Shown one piece after another: positions 43,041 through 51,649 of a stretch of 64,000 nt of DNA; positions within the stretch are counted from its first letter, which is position 1, and each line of letters opens with the position of its first letter. Where the stretch lies: contig NZ_JBOITL010000026.1 in the NCBI RefSeq assembly GCF_050717515.1, positions 62,001 to 126,000 on the forward strand. Reading direction: 5' to 3'. A program made the position numbers and the translations under genes. The stretch is from Clostridium_AD sp050717515 (GTDB taxonomy: Bacteria; Bacillota; Clostridia; Clostridiales; Clostridiaceae). Below the pieces are notes generated by a model, which saw only the letters and a list, made by a program, of their open reading frames with translations, ran no database searches and was not told the origin of the DNA.

Positions 43041-45765
43041 TATGAATAATAGAGAACAAATATTAGAATTAATTAAACAAAAGACTCAAAAAAGTACCAA
43101 AGGCGTTTATACTGAAGAAATTTCACAAAAATTAAATATACAAAGAAGTAACGTAAGTTTAATTTTAAATGATTTATATAAAGAAGGCATATTGCTTAAA
43201 ATAAAACATAAACCAGTTTTATATATGCTAAATGAAGGTAGAAGAGACAATAGTGATGTAGATGTTCAAAAAACAAGCCTTGATACTATTTTTGGAAGTG
43301 GTAGAACTTTAAAAAAATGTGTTCAGCAAGCAAAAGCTGCTATATTATATCCGCCTAATGGTTTGCACACTATTATAGTAGGTCCAAGCGGAGCGGGTAA
43401 AACAATGTTTGCAGAATTAATGTACAAGTTCGCAATAGAAAGCAAAGCATTTGATGCAAGTGCTCCTTTCGAAGTTTTTAATTGCGCAGATTATGCAAAT
43501 AATCCTCAACTTTTGTTAGCCCATCTTTTTGGATGTAAAAAAGGTGCATTTACAGGAGCAGATAAAGACAGACAGGGCCTGGTTTCCAAAGCGGATGGAG
43601 GAATCCTTTTTCTTGATGAAGTTCATAGATTACCACCTGATGGTCAAGAAATGCTTTTTTATTTAATTGATAAAAATTTGTATACACCACTAGGTGAAGA
43701 AATCAATAAGAAAAGTGAACTTCTTATTATATGTGCCACTACAGAAAATATTGATGAGACACTATTAAGCACATTTACGAGAAGAATACCAATGAATATA
43801 AGAATACCTTCTCTAGCTGAGCGAACTCTTGAAGAGAGATTTGAAATGGTTTGTGAATTTTTTAGAATTGAAGCAATTAGAATAAAAAGAGAAATTACGG
43901 TTTCTACAAATACTATAAGACAGCTACTTCTATACGAATGTCCTGCAAATGTTGGTCAACTAAAAAGTGATGTGCAATTAGGCTGCGCAAATGCTTTTTT
44001 AAATTCGGTGTCAAAAGGAATGAAAAATGTAGAAGTTCACTGTACAGACTTTAACTCTAATGTAAATCAAGGTTTATTTATTTATAAAGATTATTCTAAA
44101 AAAATAGATAAGCTTATAAAAGAAGGAGAGGTACTCTGTTTTACTTCAAAAGGTAAGGAGAATTTTAGAAGTAATGACGATTATTCTGTTAATTATAATT
44201 TTTATAAAAACATAGAACAAAGAGTGCAAGAACTTCAACGCCGAGGCACCGAAGATAGTGAAATAAAAACTATTATGGGAATGGAAATAGAAAATTATTT
44301 CAAAAACTATATTCGGAATTTTGAACAAGAAATAAATAAAGATGAACTTTCTAAGATAGTAGATAAGGAAATTATAAGTTTAGTAGAAAAATTCTTGAAA
44401 AAAGCTGAAAAAGTTCTTCAGAAAATATTCCGTGTAAAAATTTTCTATGGGTTATGTCTACACTTAAATAGCAGTATATCTAGAATTAAAAATAATAAAA
44501 CAATTATTAACTATAATCTTGCAAATATAAAAAAAGATTACTCTAAAGAATTTGAAATATCAAAAGAGATTGCAAGCATCATAGAGAAAAAGTACGATAT
44601 AAAAATACCTGAAGATGAAGTTGGGTTTATAACTATGTTTCTTACGGTAGATGAGATGGAAAACGAAAGCCTAGATGATAAACCTATAGTAGTTATAGCC
44701 ATGCATGGAAAGTCTACAGCATCTTCTATGGCTGATGTGGTTAATAAATTAGTAAAAGCAAATAATGTTTATGCTTATGATATGGCCTTGGATATATGTT
44801 CGGAAGTTGCTTATGAAAAATTAAAAGCTATTATTGTAAACGAAAATCAAGGCGCTGGTGTAATGCTTCTTGTTGATATGGGATCACTTAATATATATGG
44901 GGAACTTATTAATAAAGATACGGGTATTGGTATAAGAACTTTAGATATGGCATCTACTCTTGTGGCAATTGAATGTTCAAGGAGAGCAGTAATAGAAGCA
45001 GATATAGATGTAATTTATAAAGCAGTAAAACATGATATTTTCAAGTACTCCTCTTCTGAATTAAAAGTTTCGGAGAGTTTTATACCAAAGGATAATAATA
45101 TAATTGTAACACTATGTACAACCGGTGAAGGAAGTGCTATAAAATTAAAGAACTTTATAGAAAGTAAGATAAATACAAGTGATTATAAAGTTGAAGTTTT
45201 TGCTATGGCATGGAATAACAAACAACATGTGTATAATGTCTTAGGGGATCTGTCAAAGAAAAAGAATATACTGGCCATTGTAGGTACAATTAATCCTAAA
45301 ATTTACGGAGTGCCCTTTATATCAACCTATGAAGTGTTTATGGATAAGGATTGCAATAAAGTTAAACACATATTGGATACTAATATGAAAGAATCTAAAA
45401 ATATTCAGGGACATCAAGGTTATGGTACATTTATTGAATCTCTTCAAAAGGATATTACTAATGTAGATTTATCAAAATTTGAAGAAATATATAGTGAATT
45501 TATTTGTATAATTAATAACAACATGAATGTGAATATAGGATATGAAGATTCAATTAGTCTGATGGTTCATATGATATGCAATATAAGTAAAATGATAGCA
45601 AAAGAGAGAATTCCAGCATGCAGTTCTAAGGAAATTTTAAAAGAAAAATTCAAATGTGAATTTAATTATATAAAAGAAGGCCTTTCTAATATTGAAAAAT
45701 TCTATGGAATTACTTTTAATGATGACGAAATAGCTTTTATTCTACAAAATATAATAAAGTTATAA
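43030..45765 (+). CDS. LevR-type sigma-54 activator with PRD and PTS-like domains
   Basis: A 911-residue activator of RpoN promoters. Order of parts: winged helix-turn-helix (about 8-60), AAA+ sigma-54 domain with Walker A GPSGAGKT (118-125) and the sigma-54 contact GAFTGAD (172-178), first PRD domain (about 450-545, HLNSSISRI), EIIA-mannose-like domain (about 555-690, VIAMHGKSTASSMA with the phosphorylatable His), EIIB-like domain (about 695-790) and a last PRD. PTS proteins would phosphorylate these His residues and tie activity to sugar uptake. It is followed by its likely target, a -24/-12-type PTS operon. ATG codons at 43030, 43033 and 43042 are possible starts. Confidence 0.94.
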   Translation: MMINMNNREQILELIKQKTQKSTKGVYTEEISQKLNIQRSNVSLILNDLYKEGILLKIKHKPVLYMLNEGRRDNSDVDVQKTSLDTIFGSGRTLKKCVQQAKAAILYPPNGLHTIIVGPSGAGKTMFAELMYKFAIESKAFDASAPFEVFNCADYANNPQLLLAHLFGCKKGAFTGADKDRQGLVSKADGGILFLDEVHRLPPDGQEMLFYLIDKNLYTPLGEEINKKSELLIICATTENIDETLLSTFTRRIPMNIRIPSLAERTLEERFEMVCEFFRIEAIRIKREITVSTNTIRQLLLYECPANVGQLKSDVQLGCANAFLNSVSKGMKNVEVHCTDFNSNVNQGLFIYKDYSKKIDKLIKEGEVLCFTSKGKENFRSNDDYSVNYNFYKNIEQRVQELQRRGTEDSEIKTIMGMEIENYFKNYIRNFEQEINKDELSKIVDKEIISLVEKFLKKAEKVLQKIFRVKIFYGLCLHLNSSISRIKNNKTIINYNLANIKKDYSKEFEISKEIASIIEKKYDIKIPEDEVGFITMFLTVDEMENESLDDKPIVVIAMHGKSTASSMADVVNKLVKANNVYAYDMALDICSEVAYEKLKAIIVNENQGAGVMLLVDMGSLNIYGELINKDTGIGIRTLDMASTLVAIECSRRAVIEADIDVIYKAVKHDIFKYSSSELKVSESFIPKDNNIIVTLCTTGEGSAIKLKNFIESKINTSDYKVEVFAMAWNNKQHVYNVLGDLSKKKNILAIVGTINPKIYGVPFISTYEVFMDKDCNKVKHILDTNMKESKNIQGHQGYGTFIESLQKDITNVDLSKFEEIYSEFICIINNNMNVNIGYEDSISLMVHMICNISKMIAKERIPACSSKEILKEKFKCEFNYIKEGLSNIEKFYGITFNDDEIAFILQNIIKL

Positions 45766-45778
45766 AAAAATTAGTAAA

Positions 45779-45813
45779 GACGCTATCGATGTTTAAGTTG
45801 ATAGCGTTTTTAT
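45779..45813 (+). terminator. Terminator of the LevR-type gene
   Basis: CGCTATC and GATAGCG around a 14-base loop, followed by TTTTTATT. Confidence 0.75.
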
Positions 45814-45879
45814 TATTGTAAAATATAGTGCGAAGGGGTAAAAAACATATGTATAAAAGTTATGTTCAAGTTAAGCATG

Positions 45880-45912
45880 TGTATATAATCTGTATAAGAT
45901 CTGTATATATAG
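45880..45912 (+). repeat. Three tandem 11-bp repeats, putative activator binding site
   Basis: TGTATATAATC, TGTATAAGATC and TGTATATATAG follow each other with an exact 11-bp period (starts 45880, 45891, 45902). A further TGTATA is at 45850. They lie about 60-90 bases upstream of the -24 box, the usual place for sigma-54 activator sites, with one repeat per helical turn. Confidence 0.65.
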
Positions 45913-45970
45913 TAATGCTTTTATAAACTTAAACTATTGATATTGCTAGGATTAGTTCTTTTATAGAGAG

Positions 45971-45987
45971 TTGGCATGAGTTTTGCT
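45971..45987 (+). promoter_or_regulatory. Sigma-54 (-24/-12) promoter of the PTS operon
   Basis: TTGGCATGAGTTTTGCT fits the consensus TGGCAC-N5-TTGC with GG at 45973-45974 and GC at 45985-45986, twelve bases apart. It is 76 bases before the EIIA start codon. Confidence 0.88.
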
Positions 45988-46062
45988 TATTATAAATATA
46001 AGTGAAGAAAAAGTATTCTTATAAATTTTAATAATTTAAAGATAACGAAAGGAATGATTATT

Positions 46063-46413
46063 ATGACAGACAAAAATACAGAAGAAATGAATGAACAAGT
46101 AATATCGAAATTAATAAGTTTTTCAGGGGAGGCAAGAAGTAATATATATGAAGCTTTTGAGTTAGTTATGAATAAAGAATATGAAAAAGCTGAGGAAACT
46201 TTAAAACAAGCAGATAAAACTATTCTTGAAGCTCATAGTGTACAAACAACTCTTATTCAAAAAGAAGCGCAAGGAAATCATACGGATATTACTCTTTTAA
46301 TGGTTCATGCTCAAGATCATTTAATGAGTACACTCCTATCAAAAGATTTGATTGAAAATATGATACACATGCAAAAGGAAATAAATGAATTGAAAGAAAA
46401 ATTAAATAAATAG
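46063..46413 (+). CDS. PTS lactose/cellobiose-family EIIA (CelC-like)
   Basis: A 116-residue helical phosphocarrier that receives phosphate from HPr. The active His is in LLMVHAQDHLM (about residue 82), matching the lactose/N,N'-diacetylchitobiose EIIA family. The ATG at 46063 is well spaced from GAAAGGA; the ATG at 46054 is directly attached to it and rejected. First gene of the sigma-54 operon. The substrate depends on the EIIC and hydrolase downstream. Confidence 0.93.
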   Translation: MTDKNTEEMNEQVISKLISFSGEARSNIYEAFELVMNKEYEKAEETLKQADKTILEAHSVQTTLIQKEAQGNHTDITLLMVHAQDHLMSTLLSKDLIENMIHMQKEINELKEKLNK

Positions 46414-46430
46414 AAAGGATCTGAAGATTT

Positions 46431-46961
46431 ATGATACGAATAGTACAATTCTTGAACCAAGTACAAGCGGGTCTGGGTGGCGATGAGCAAATGGATATAA
46501 AACCACAATCACAAAATGGAGCAGTAGGTATGGGAATGTTACTAAAAACTATATCTATGAAAAATGGTGCAGATATTGTTGGTACAGTAACTTGTGGAGA
46601 TAACTATTTTATGCAAAATAAGGAAAGTGCTATAGAAGAGATTATAGATATGATTAAAAAATTCAATGCTGATGTAGTAATATGTGGACCTGCATTAAAT
46701 TATAAAAGATATGGAGAATGTTGTGGTCATCTTACACTGTGTATTCAGGATAAACTTAAGATTCCATCTTTTGCAGCTATGTCAAAAGATAGTACAGGTA
46801 CTGAGATGTTTAGAAAGAAAATTCATATTATAGAAACACCTAATAGAGGTGGTGTAGGGCTCAACAGTTCTTTAAGAAAAATTTCAGGTTTTGCTATTAA
46901 ACTAGCTAAAGGTGAAGCAATAGGTACTTCAAAAGAAGAAGGATACTTTTTAAGAGAATAA
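46431..46961 (+). CDS. Stand-alone protein resembling the N-terminal part of GrdB
   Basis: A 176-residue soluble protein. It shares with glycine/sarcosine/betaine reductase component GrdB the early LNQVQAGLGG, the TCGDNYFM segment (VCGDN in GrdB), the CGPALNYKRYGECCG motif (CGPAFNAGRYG in GrdB), and a late KLAKGEAIGTSKEEGY. The C-terminal selenocysteine half of GrdB is missing, and no in-frame TGA or second part follows. Here it sits between EIIA and EIIB of a PTS operon. Its role is unknown; GrdB-type chemistry is unlikely without the second half. Confidence 0.75.
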   Translation: MIRIVQFLNQVQAGLGGDEQMDIKPQSQNGAVGMGMLLKTISMKNGADIVGTVTCGDNYFMQNKESAIEEIIDMIKKFNADVVICGPALNYKRYGECCGHLTLCIQDKLKIPSFAAMSKDSTGTEMFRKKIHIIETPNRGGVGLNSSLRKISGFAIKLAKGEAIGTSKEEGYFLRE

Positions 46962-47009
46962 TTAAGCTAAGTACAATAAATAATTTTCAAATAAACAAGG
47001 AGGAAAAAA

Positions 47010-47315
47010 ATGAAAAAAATTGCACTGTTTTGTTCCGCTGGAATGTCTACAAGTCTTTTAGTTACAAAGATGCAAAAATCAGCAGAGGCTAAAGGGATAG
47101 AGGTATCTATAGATGCTTATCCTGAAGCTACTATGGAAAAACAATTGGATAATATTGATGCAGTACTTATAGGACCACAAATTAAATATTTACTTAAAAA
47201 ACTTAAGAAAATATGTGACGAAAAAGGTGTGCCAATAGGTGTAATAAATACTATGGATTATGGAATGATGGATGGCGAAAAGGTATTAAATCAAGCTTTA
47301 AAGATGATGGAGTAA
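47010..47315 (+). CDS. PTS lactose/cellobiose-family EIIB (CelA-like)
   Basis: A 101-residue cytoplasmic EIIB. The phosphorylated Cys is residue 8 in IALFCSAGMSTS, the standard P-loop of the family. The motif GPQIKYLL and the C-terminal YGMMDGEKVL agree with CelA-type proteins. AAGGAGG precedes the ATG. It passes phosphate from EIIA to the sugar during transport by the EIIC encoded next. Confidence 0.94.
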   Translation: MKKIALFCSAGMSTSLLVTKMQKSAEAKGIEVSIDAYPEATMEKQLDNIDAVLIGPQIKYLLKKLKKICDEKGVPIGVINTMDYGMMDGEKVLNQALKMME

Positions 47316-47336
47316 TATAAATAAGGGGGTATTATT

Positions 47337-48674
47337 ATGAGTAAAATGATGGATACAATTGAAGAAAAACTGATGCCAGTAGCAGAGAAATTAGCTACTA
47401 ATAGATATTTGCTTGCTATACGTGATGGTTTTATGTTAGCTATGCCACTAATTATCATTGGTGCAATGTCTTTATTATTTGCGAATTTACCTATAAAAGG
47501 GTATGAACCTTTTATGGCTAAGTTATTTGGAAGTAATTGGACTGAGTTTTTCACGGTACCCTATCATGCAACTATGACCCTAATGACGATATTTGTAATA
47601 ATGGGCATGTCCAATAGTTTATCAAAGCATTACAAAATAGAAGGAATGAGCACGGCTGTTATTTCTCTTGCAGCATTCCTTATATTAACACCGTTTTTTA
47701 CTATGTTTACACCAGAAGGAGCAAAATTAGCTTTTAAAGTTGGAGAAGTTATTCCAACGGAATGGTTAGGTTCTAAGGGATTATTTGTTGGAATGCTTTC
47801 AGCTATATTTGCTACCGAAATAGTAAGGTTCGTTGTAAATAAGGGCTGGGTAATCAAAATGCCTGAAGGGGTTCCACCTACTGTTGCAAAGTCATTTTCA
47901 TCATTGATACCGGCAGCTATTACTTTGATTATATTTAATATTGTAAGATTAGGGTTTACATTTACAAACTTCGAAACTATTCATAAATTTATTTTTACTA
48001 TATTACAACTACCACTTACGTCTCTTGGAGATAGCCTAGGTGCTACTTTAATTTCTAATTTTTTTATAGGATTATTTTGGTCCTTTGGTATATCTGGTGG
48101 AGACGTTGTACAATCTGTTATGACTCCGATATGGGTCGCTTTGTCTGGTGCAAATGCTACTGCCTTTCAAGCTGGACTTGCGCTTCCTCATATCATTACT
48201 CAGCAGTTTAATTCAATATATTTATGGATTGGTGGTGGAGGTGCAACACTAGGATTATGTCTTTTAATGCTATTTAAATGCAAATCACAGCAATGTAAAA
48301 AGATTGGTAAACTTGCTATACTTCCAGGAATATTTGGTATAAATGAACCTATAATATTTGGATTACCTATAGTTTTAAATCCTATTATGATTGTACCATT
48401 TATAATAGTCCCATTAGTCCTTGCAGTTTTAACTTATATATCTATGGCAACAGGAATTGTACCAAGACCTAATGGAGCGATAATTCCATGGACTATACCT
48501 CCTATAATAGGTGGGTACCTAGTCTCAGGTATTAGAGGTGCAATGCTACAACTCGTAGAGATTGTAATATCAGTATTTATTTATCTTCCATTTATAACTG
48601 TTGTAGATAGAACATACTGTGAGCAAGAAAAAACTTATGCAGAGGCAGATTTAGGTGAAACTTTAAAGGAATAA
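47337..48674 (+). CDS. PTS lactose/cellobiose-family EIIC permease (CelB-like)
   Basis: A 445-residue membrane permease. The family pattern is clear: a short amphipathic start (MMDTIEEKLMPVAEKLATNRYLLAIRDG, split as MMDTIEEKLMPVA and KLATNRYLLAIRDG), GVPPTVAKSFSSLIPAAITL near residue 175, and the conserved substrate motif FGINEPIIFGLPIVLNP at about 330-346. About ten hydrophobic segments. AAGGGGG site before the ATG. The sugar is likely a beta-linked disaccharide or an amino-sugar compound; the MupG-like gene next door argues for a muropeptide-type sugar (inference). Confidence 0.93.
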   Translation: MSKMMDTIEEKLMPVAEKLATNRYLLAIRDGFMLAMPLIIIGAMSLLFANLPIKGYEPFMAKLFGSNWTEFFTVPYHATMTLMTIFVIMGMSNSLSKHYKIEGMSTAVISLAAFLILTPFFTMFTPEGAKLAFKVGEVIPTEWLGSKGLFVGMLSAIFATEIVRFVVNKGWVIKMPEGVPPTVAKSFSSLIPAAITLIIFNIVRLGFTFTNFETIHKFIFTILQLPLTSLGDSLGATLISNFFIGLFWSFGISGGDVVQSVMTPIWVALSGANATAFQAGLALPHIITQQFNSIYLWIGGGGATLGLCLLMLFKCKSQQCKKIGKLAILPGIFGINEPIIFGLPIVLNPIMIVPFIIVPLVLAVLTYISMATGIVPRPNGAIIPWTIPPIIGGYLVSGIRGAMLQLVEIVISVFIYLPFITVVDRTYCEQEKTYAEADLGETLKE

Positions 48675-48725
48675 AAGCATTATATGGAACTTTAAATATA
48701 GCTAATAAGAACGGAGGAATTTACT

Positions 48726-49808
48726 ATGAGAAACATAGGATTTTCAATTTATCCAGGGCACGTAAAACTCGCAGATAACCTAAAATATATTGATCTTGCT
48801 AATAAATATGGGTACAAAAGAGTATTTACATGTCTTTTATCTGTAGAAGGAGATAAAGAAAAAATAATAGATGAATTTAAAAAAACTATAGCACATGCTA
48901 ATAACTATGGAATGAAGGTAATTGCAGATATTAATCCAGAAGTGTTTGAATATCTTGAGGTAAGTTTTGATGATCTTGGAATTTTCAAGGACATGGGACT
49001 TTACGGAATAAGACTCGACAATGGGTTTTCAGGTAGTGAAGAATCTATAATGAGTTTTAATAAATATGACTTAAAAATTGAATTTAATATGAGTGCTGGA
49101 ACTAAATACATAGACAACATATTTAGTTATAAGCCTAATGCAGAAAATCTTTTAGGGTGTCATAATTTTTATCCACACAAATATTCTGGAATAGGATATG
49201 AGCATTTTACTAAATGCAATGAGCAATACAAAAAATATAATATTAGAACTGCTGCCTTTGTTTCTTCAAGCACTGCGAAATATGGTCCTTGGCCTGTAAG
49301 TGAAGGACTATGTACATTAGAAGAGCATAGATATCTTCCAATACAGGTTCAAGCTAAGCATTTGTTCGCTTCAAATTTAATTGATGATGTAATAATTGCT
49401 AATGCATTTGCATCTGAAGAAGATCTTAAAGCACTAAGTGAAGTAGAGCCTAATATTTTAACTTTTAAAGTGAACATTGAAGAAGGGATATCAGATGCGC
49501 AGAGAGATATAATTCTTAAACCCTTACATTTTAATAGGGGTGATCTATCTGAATACATGATAAGGTCTTCCAAAACTAGAGTGAAAAATGGTGGAGATGC
49601 ATTTAAACCATTTAACACAAAAGATATTAAAAGAGGAGATATTACGGTAGACAATGTGAATTATAAAAATTATACAGGTGAATTGCAAATAGCATTAAAG
49701 GATATGAAAAATGCTGGAAATACAAATGTAGTAGGAAGAATAGATGAAGATGAAATTTTCTTGCTAGATGGTGTAAAATCATTGCAAAAATTTATGCTTA
49801 AGGAGTAG
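48726..49808 (+). CDS. MupG/DUF871 family TIM-barrel protein
   Basis: A 360-residue cytoplasmic protein of the family formerly DUF871. The characterised member, MupG of Staphylococcus aureus, is a 6-phospho-N-acetylmuramidase acting on phosphorylated MurNAc-GlcNAc from PTS uptake. Family parts seen: GFSIYPGH at the start, IRLDNGFSG, the NFYPHKYSGIG segment with His, and EHRYLPIQVQAKHLF. The C-terminal third is a separate beta-rich domain. It ends the sigma-54 operon, so it probably processes the sugar phosphate imported by the PTS. No murQ or murR gene is adjacent, so substrate identity is open. Confidence 0.88.
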   Translation: MRNIGFSIYPGHVKLADNLKYIDLANKYGYKRVFTCLLSVEGDKEKIIDEFKKTIAHANNYGMKVIADINPEVFEYLEVSFDDLGIFKDMGLYGIRLDNGFSGSEESIMSFNKYDLKIEFNMSAGTKYIDNIFSYKPNAENLLGCHNFYPHKYSGIGYEHFTKCNEQYKKYNIRTAAFVSSSTAKYGPWPVSEGLCTLEEHRYLPIQVQAKHLFASNLIDDVIIANAFASEEDLKALSEVEPNILTFKVNIEEGISDAQRDIILKPLHFNRGDLSEYMIRSSKTRVKNGGDAFKPFNTKDIKRGDITVDNVNYKNYTGELQIALKDMKNAGNTNVVGRIDEDEIFLLDGVKSLQKFMLKE

Positions 49809-49841
49809 CCATAAGCTATAACTAGTGTAAAAAACAAAGAC

Positions 49842-49887
49842 TTAATTATAAAAGCTGTGAAATTAATTTCACAGCTTTTATAATTAA
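49842..49887. terminator. Bidirectional terminator (46-bp perfect palindrome)
   Basis: The 23-base arm beginning TTAATTATAAAAGCTGTGAA is exactly inverted in the right half. Both flanks of the GC core are T- or A-runs, so it serves the PTS operon and the convergent fetB gene. Confidence 0.92.
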
Positions 49888-49916
49888 AACAATAGATTGA
49901 AATTGAAAAAAAAGAT

Positions 49917-50687
49917 TTATAGGAATTGTTTTTTATCATTATATAGTGATTTATAACCTAAGTTTAGGGATAAGAAAACTGTAATACAAACAGAAGTACA
50001 AACTGCAATCATAATAGCTATTTGGTACATAATAGCTGTAGTAGGAAGTGTACCTGATAAAATTTGTCCGGTCATCATTCCTGGTAAAAAAATTATGCCC
50101 ATTCCCAGCATGGAATTCATGGTAGGAATTAAAGCTGTTTCTAGTGCATTATTAGCAAAAGGTTTTAAAATATATTTAGGGTCTACTCCTAAATTAAGTA
50201 GTGTATTAATTTTAATTTGTTCTTTACTTATATCATCCATAAAGGTTTTTATTGCAATATTTACACCAGTCATAGCGTTCCCCACAATCATACCGGCTAA
50301 GGGTATAGTGTATTGAGGGTTGAATATGGACTTATTCACAACCACAGTTACAAAGAAAATTAGAACAAATAGTCCTGAAAATGACAAAGAAGCTCCTATT
50401 GCAATTTTAAAATTGGAGTTTAAATCTTTTCTACTTGTAATTACCCTATGTACAGAAAATATTATCATAATAATTAAAAAAATCACAGTATATATTGGTT
50501 TTGGATTACTAAAGACATATTGAAGGATATAACCAACAGTCACAAGTTGAACTGTCATTCTTATACTTGCAACTAAAAGAAGCTTTGTTCCATTAACCTT
50601 TGATTTTTTCATTATTAGCAAAACTATAATTAGTAATAAATAAATAAGTGAAAACTTGAAAATATTCAGTGTAACTGCTCCTTGCAT
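49917..50687 (-). CDS. fetB: FetB-like ABC permease (UPF0014)
   Basis: A 256-residue membrane protein of the UPF0014/FetB family with about seven hydrophobic segments. The family region GMIVGNAMTGVNIAIKTF and the LGVDPKYILKPFANNALETALIPTMNSM stretch (split across residues 150-180) are present, as is LPGMMTGQILSG. In E. coli FetAB exports iron and protects against peroxide; whether the same holds here is open. The ATG has an AAGGAG site that lies in the end of the ATPase gene two bases upstream. Confidence 0.9.
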   Translation of the reverse strand: MQGAVTLNIFKFSLIYLLLIIVLLIMKKSKVNGTKLLLVASIRMTVQLVTVGYILQYVFSNPKPIYTVIFLIIMIIFSVHRVITSRKDLNSNFKIAIGASLSFSGLFVLIFFVTVVVNKSIFNPQYTIPLAGMIVGNAMTGVNIAIKTFMDDISKEQIKINTLLNLGVDPKYILKPFANNALETALIPTMNSMLGMGIIFLPGMMTGQILSGTLPTTAIMYQIAIMIAVCTSVCITVFLSLNLGYKSLYNDKKQFL

Positions 50688-50689
50688 AT

Positions 50690-51319
50690 CTAAAACTCCT
50701 TAATTATTTCAATTTTATTTTCACAAAACTCTTCAACAATACTTTTATCGTGGCTTACAATTACAATGTCAATATTTTTTTTCTTGCAGAAATTAATTAT
50801 ATTTTCCATTACCTGGTGGCTGTTTTTTTCATCTAAGGCTGAAGTAGGCTCATCTAGTAGTATAACTTTGGGGCATAGTGATAAAAAAATGGATATGTAA
50901 ACTCTCTGGCGCTCTCCACTAGAAAGAGTAGATGCATTTTGGTCTAATGGAACATTTACAGAGCAAAGCTCCATTATGTAATTTATATAATCACTCTTTG
51001 GCATAGGTAACTGTCTTAGTGAATAAAAAGTTTTGAAATTGTCCATTATGCTCTCATCAAAGAGGAAAGGTTCCGCAGAAACTAGGCTGACCTCACGTCT
51101 TAGAGCAATAGGTTCATATTCGTTAAGACTTATTCCTTTATATAATAAATCACCGGAAATGGGATTTATGGATGCATTTAATAACTTTAAAAAAGTGCTT
51201 TTACCACACCCACTTTCCCCAACAATAAAATTAATTACGCCTTGCTTAATTTTTATGTTATCATAAGTTAAATTGGCTTTGTAAATGAGATTACTGGCTT
51301 TAAATAATAGTTCATTCAT
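50690..51319 (-). CDS. fetA: FetA-like ABC ATPase
   Basis: A 209-residue ATP-binding protein, short as usual for FetA. Walker A is GESGCGKST (about 34-42), signature LSSGERQRV, Walker B VILLDEPTSALD and the H-loop VSHD. It is the first gene of a two-gene minus-strand operon with fetB. CAGGTGA precedes the ATG. A divergent TPP-riboswitch gene lies upstream. Confidence 0.9.
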   Translation of the reverse strand: MNELLFKASNLIYKANLTYDNIKIKQGVINFIVGESGCGKSTFLKLLNASINPISGDLLYKGISLNEYEPIALRREVSLVSAEPFLFDESIMDNFKTFYSLRQLPMPKSDYINYIMELCSVNVPLDQNASTLSSGERQRVYISIFLSLCPKVILLDEPTSALDEKNSHQVMENIINFCKKKNIDIVIVSHDKSIVEEFCENKIEIIKEF

Positions 51320-51412
51320 TTTATTTTCACCTGACCTTTATATTAAGTATAACATGAAACTCAATATAACGAATATTGCCCTGTACCTAAAACCGCGAAT
51401 TAATGAAAATAG

Positions 51413-51441
51413 TTGTAAAATGTAATATTAAGGTATATAAT
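51413..51441 (+). promoter_or_regulatory. Promoter of thiT
   Basis: TTGTAA (51413-51418), 17 bases, TATAAT (51436-51441), about 20 bases before the riboswitch. Confidence 0.7.
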
Positions 51442-51462
51442 CAAAGAGAAATAATAAAATAT

Positions 51463-51553
51463 GTGCTAGGGGTGCCTTATGGCTGAGATATGAATATTTA
51501 ATTCATTAACCCTTATACCTGATCTGGATAATACCAGCGGAGGAAAGCGGTTA
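51463..51553 (+). ncRNA. TPP riboswitch (THI element)
   Basis: The conserved aptamer parts are present in order: GGGGTGCC, GGCTGAGA, ACCCTTATACCTGATCTGG and GATAATACCAGCGGAGGAAA. A terminator with T-tract follows at 51571, so thiamine pyrophosphate would switch off thiT by premature termination. Confidence 0.97.
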
Positions 51554-51570
51554 TGATGTGTAATTACATT

Positions 51571-51608
51571 AACTATATTCCTTTTGTGAATATAGTTTTT
51601 TTGTTTTT
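51571..51608 (+). terminator. Riboswitch-controlled terminator before thiT
   Basis: ACTATATTC and GAATATAGT form a 9-bp stem with a 7-base loop, followed by TTTTTTTG. It lies between the TPP aptamer and the thiT ribosome site. Confidence 0.88.
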
Positions 51609-51649
51609 GCCTTAATACCTCTGTAGCACAAACTGAGGAGGCTATTTAA

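Noticed and set aside
46431..46961. Selenocysteine in the GrdB-like protein
   Set aside because: The frame has no internal TGA, and the Sec-containing half of GrdB is absent; the next frame is an ordinary EIIB.
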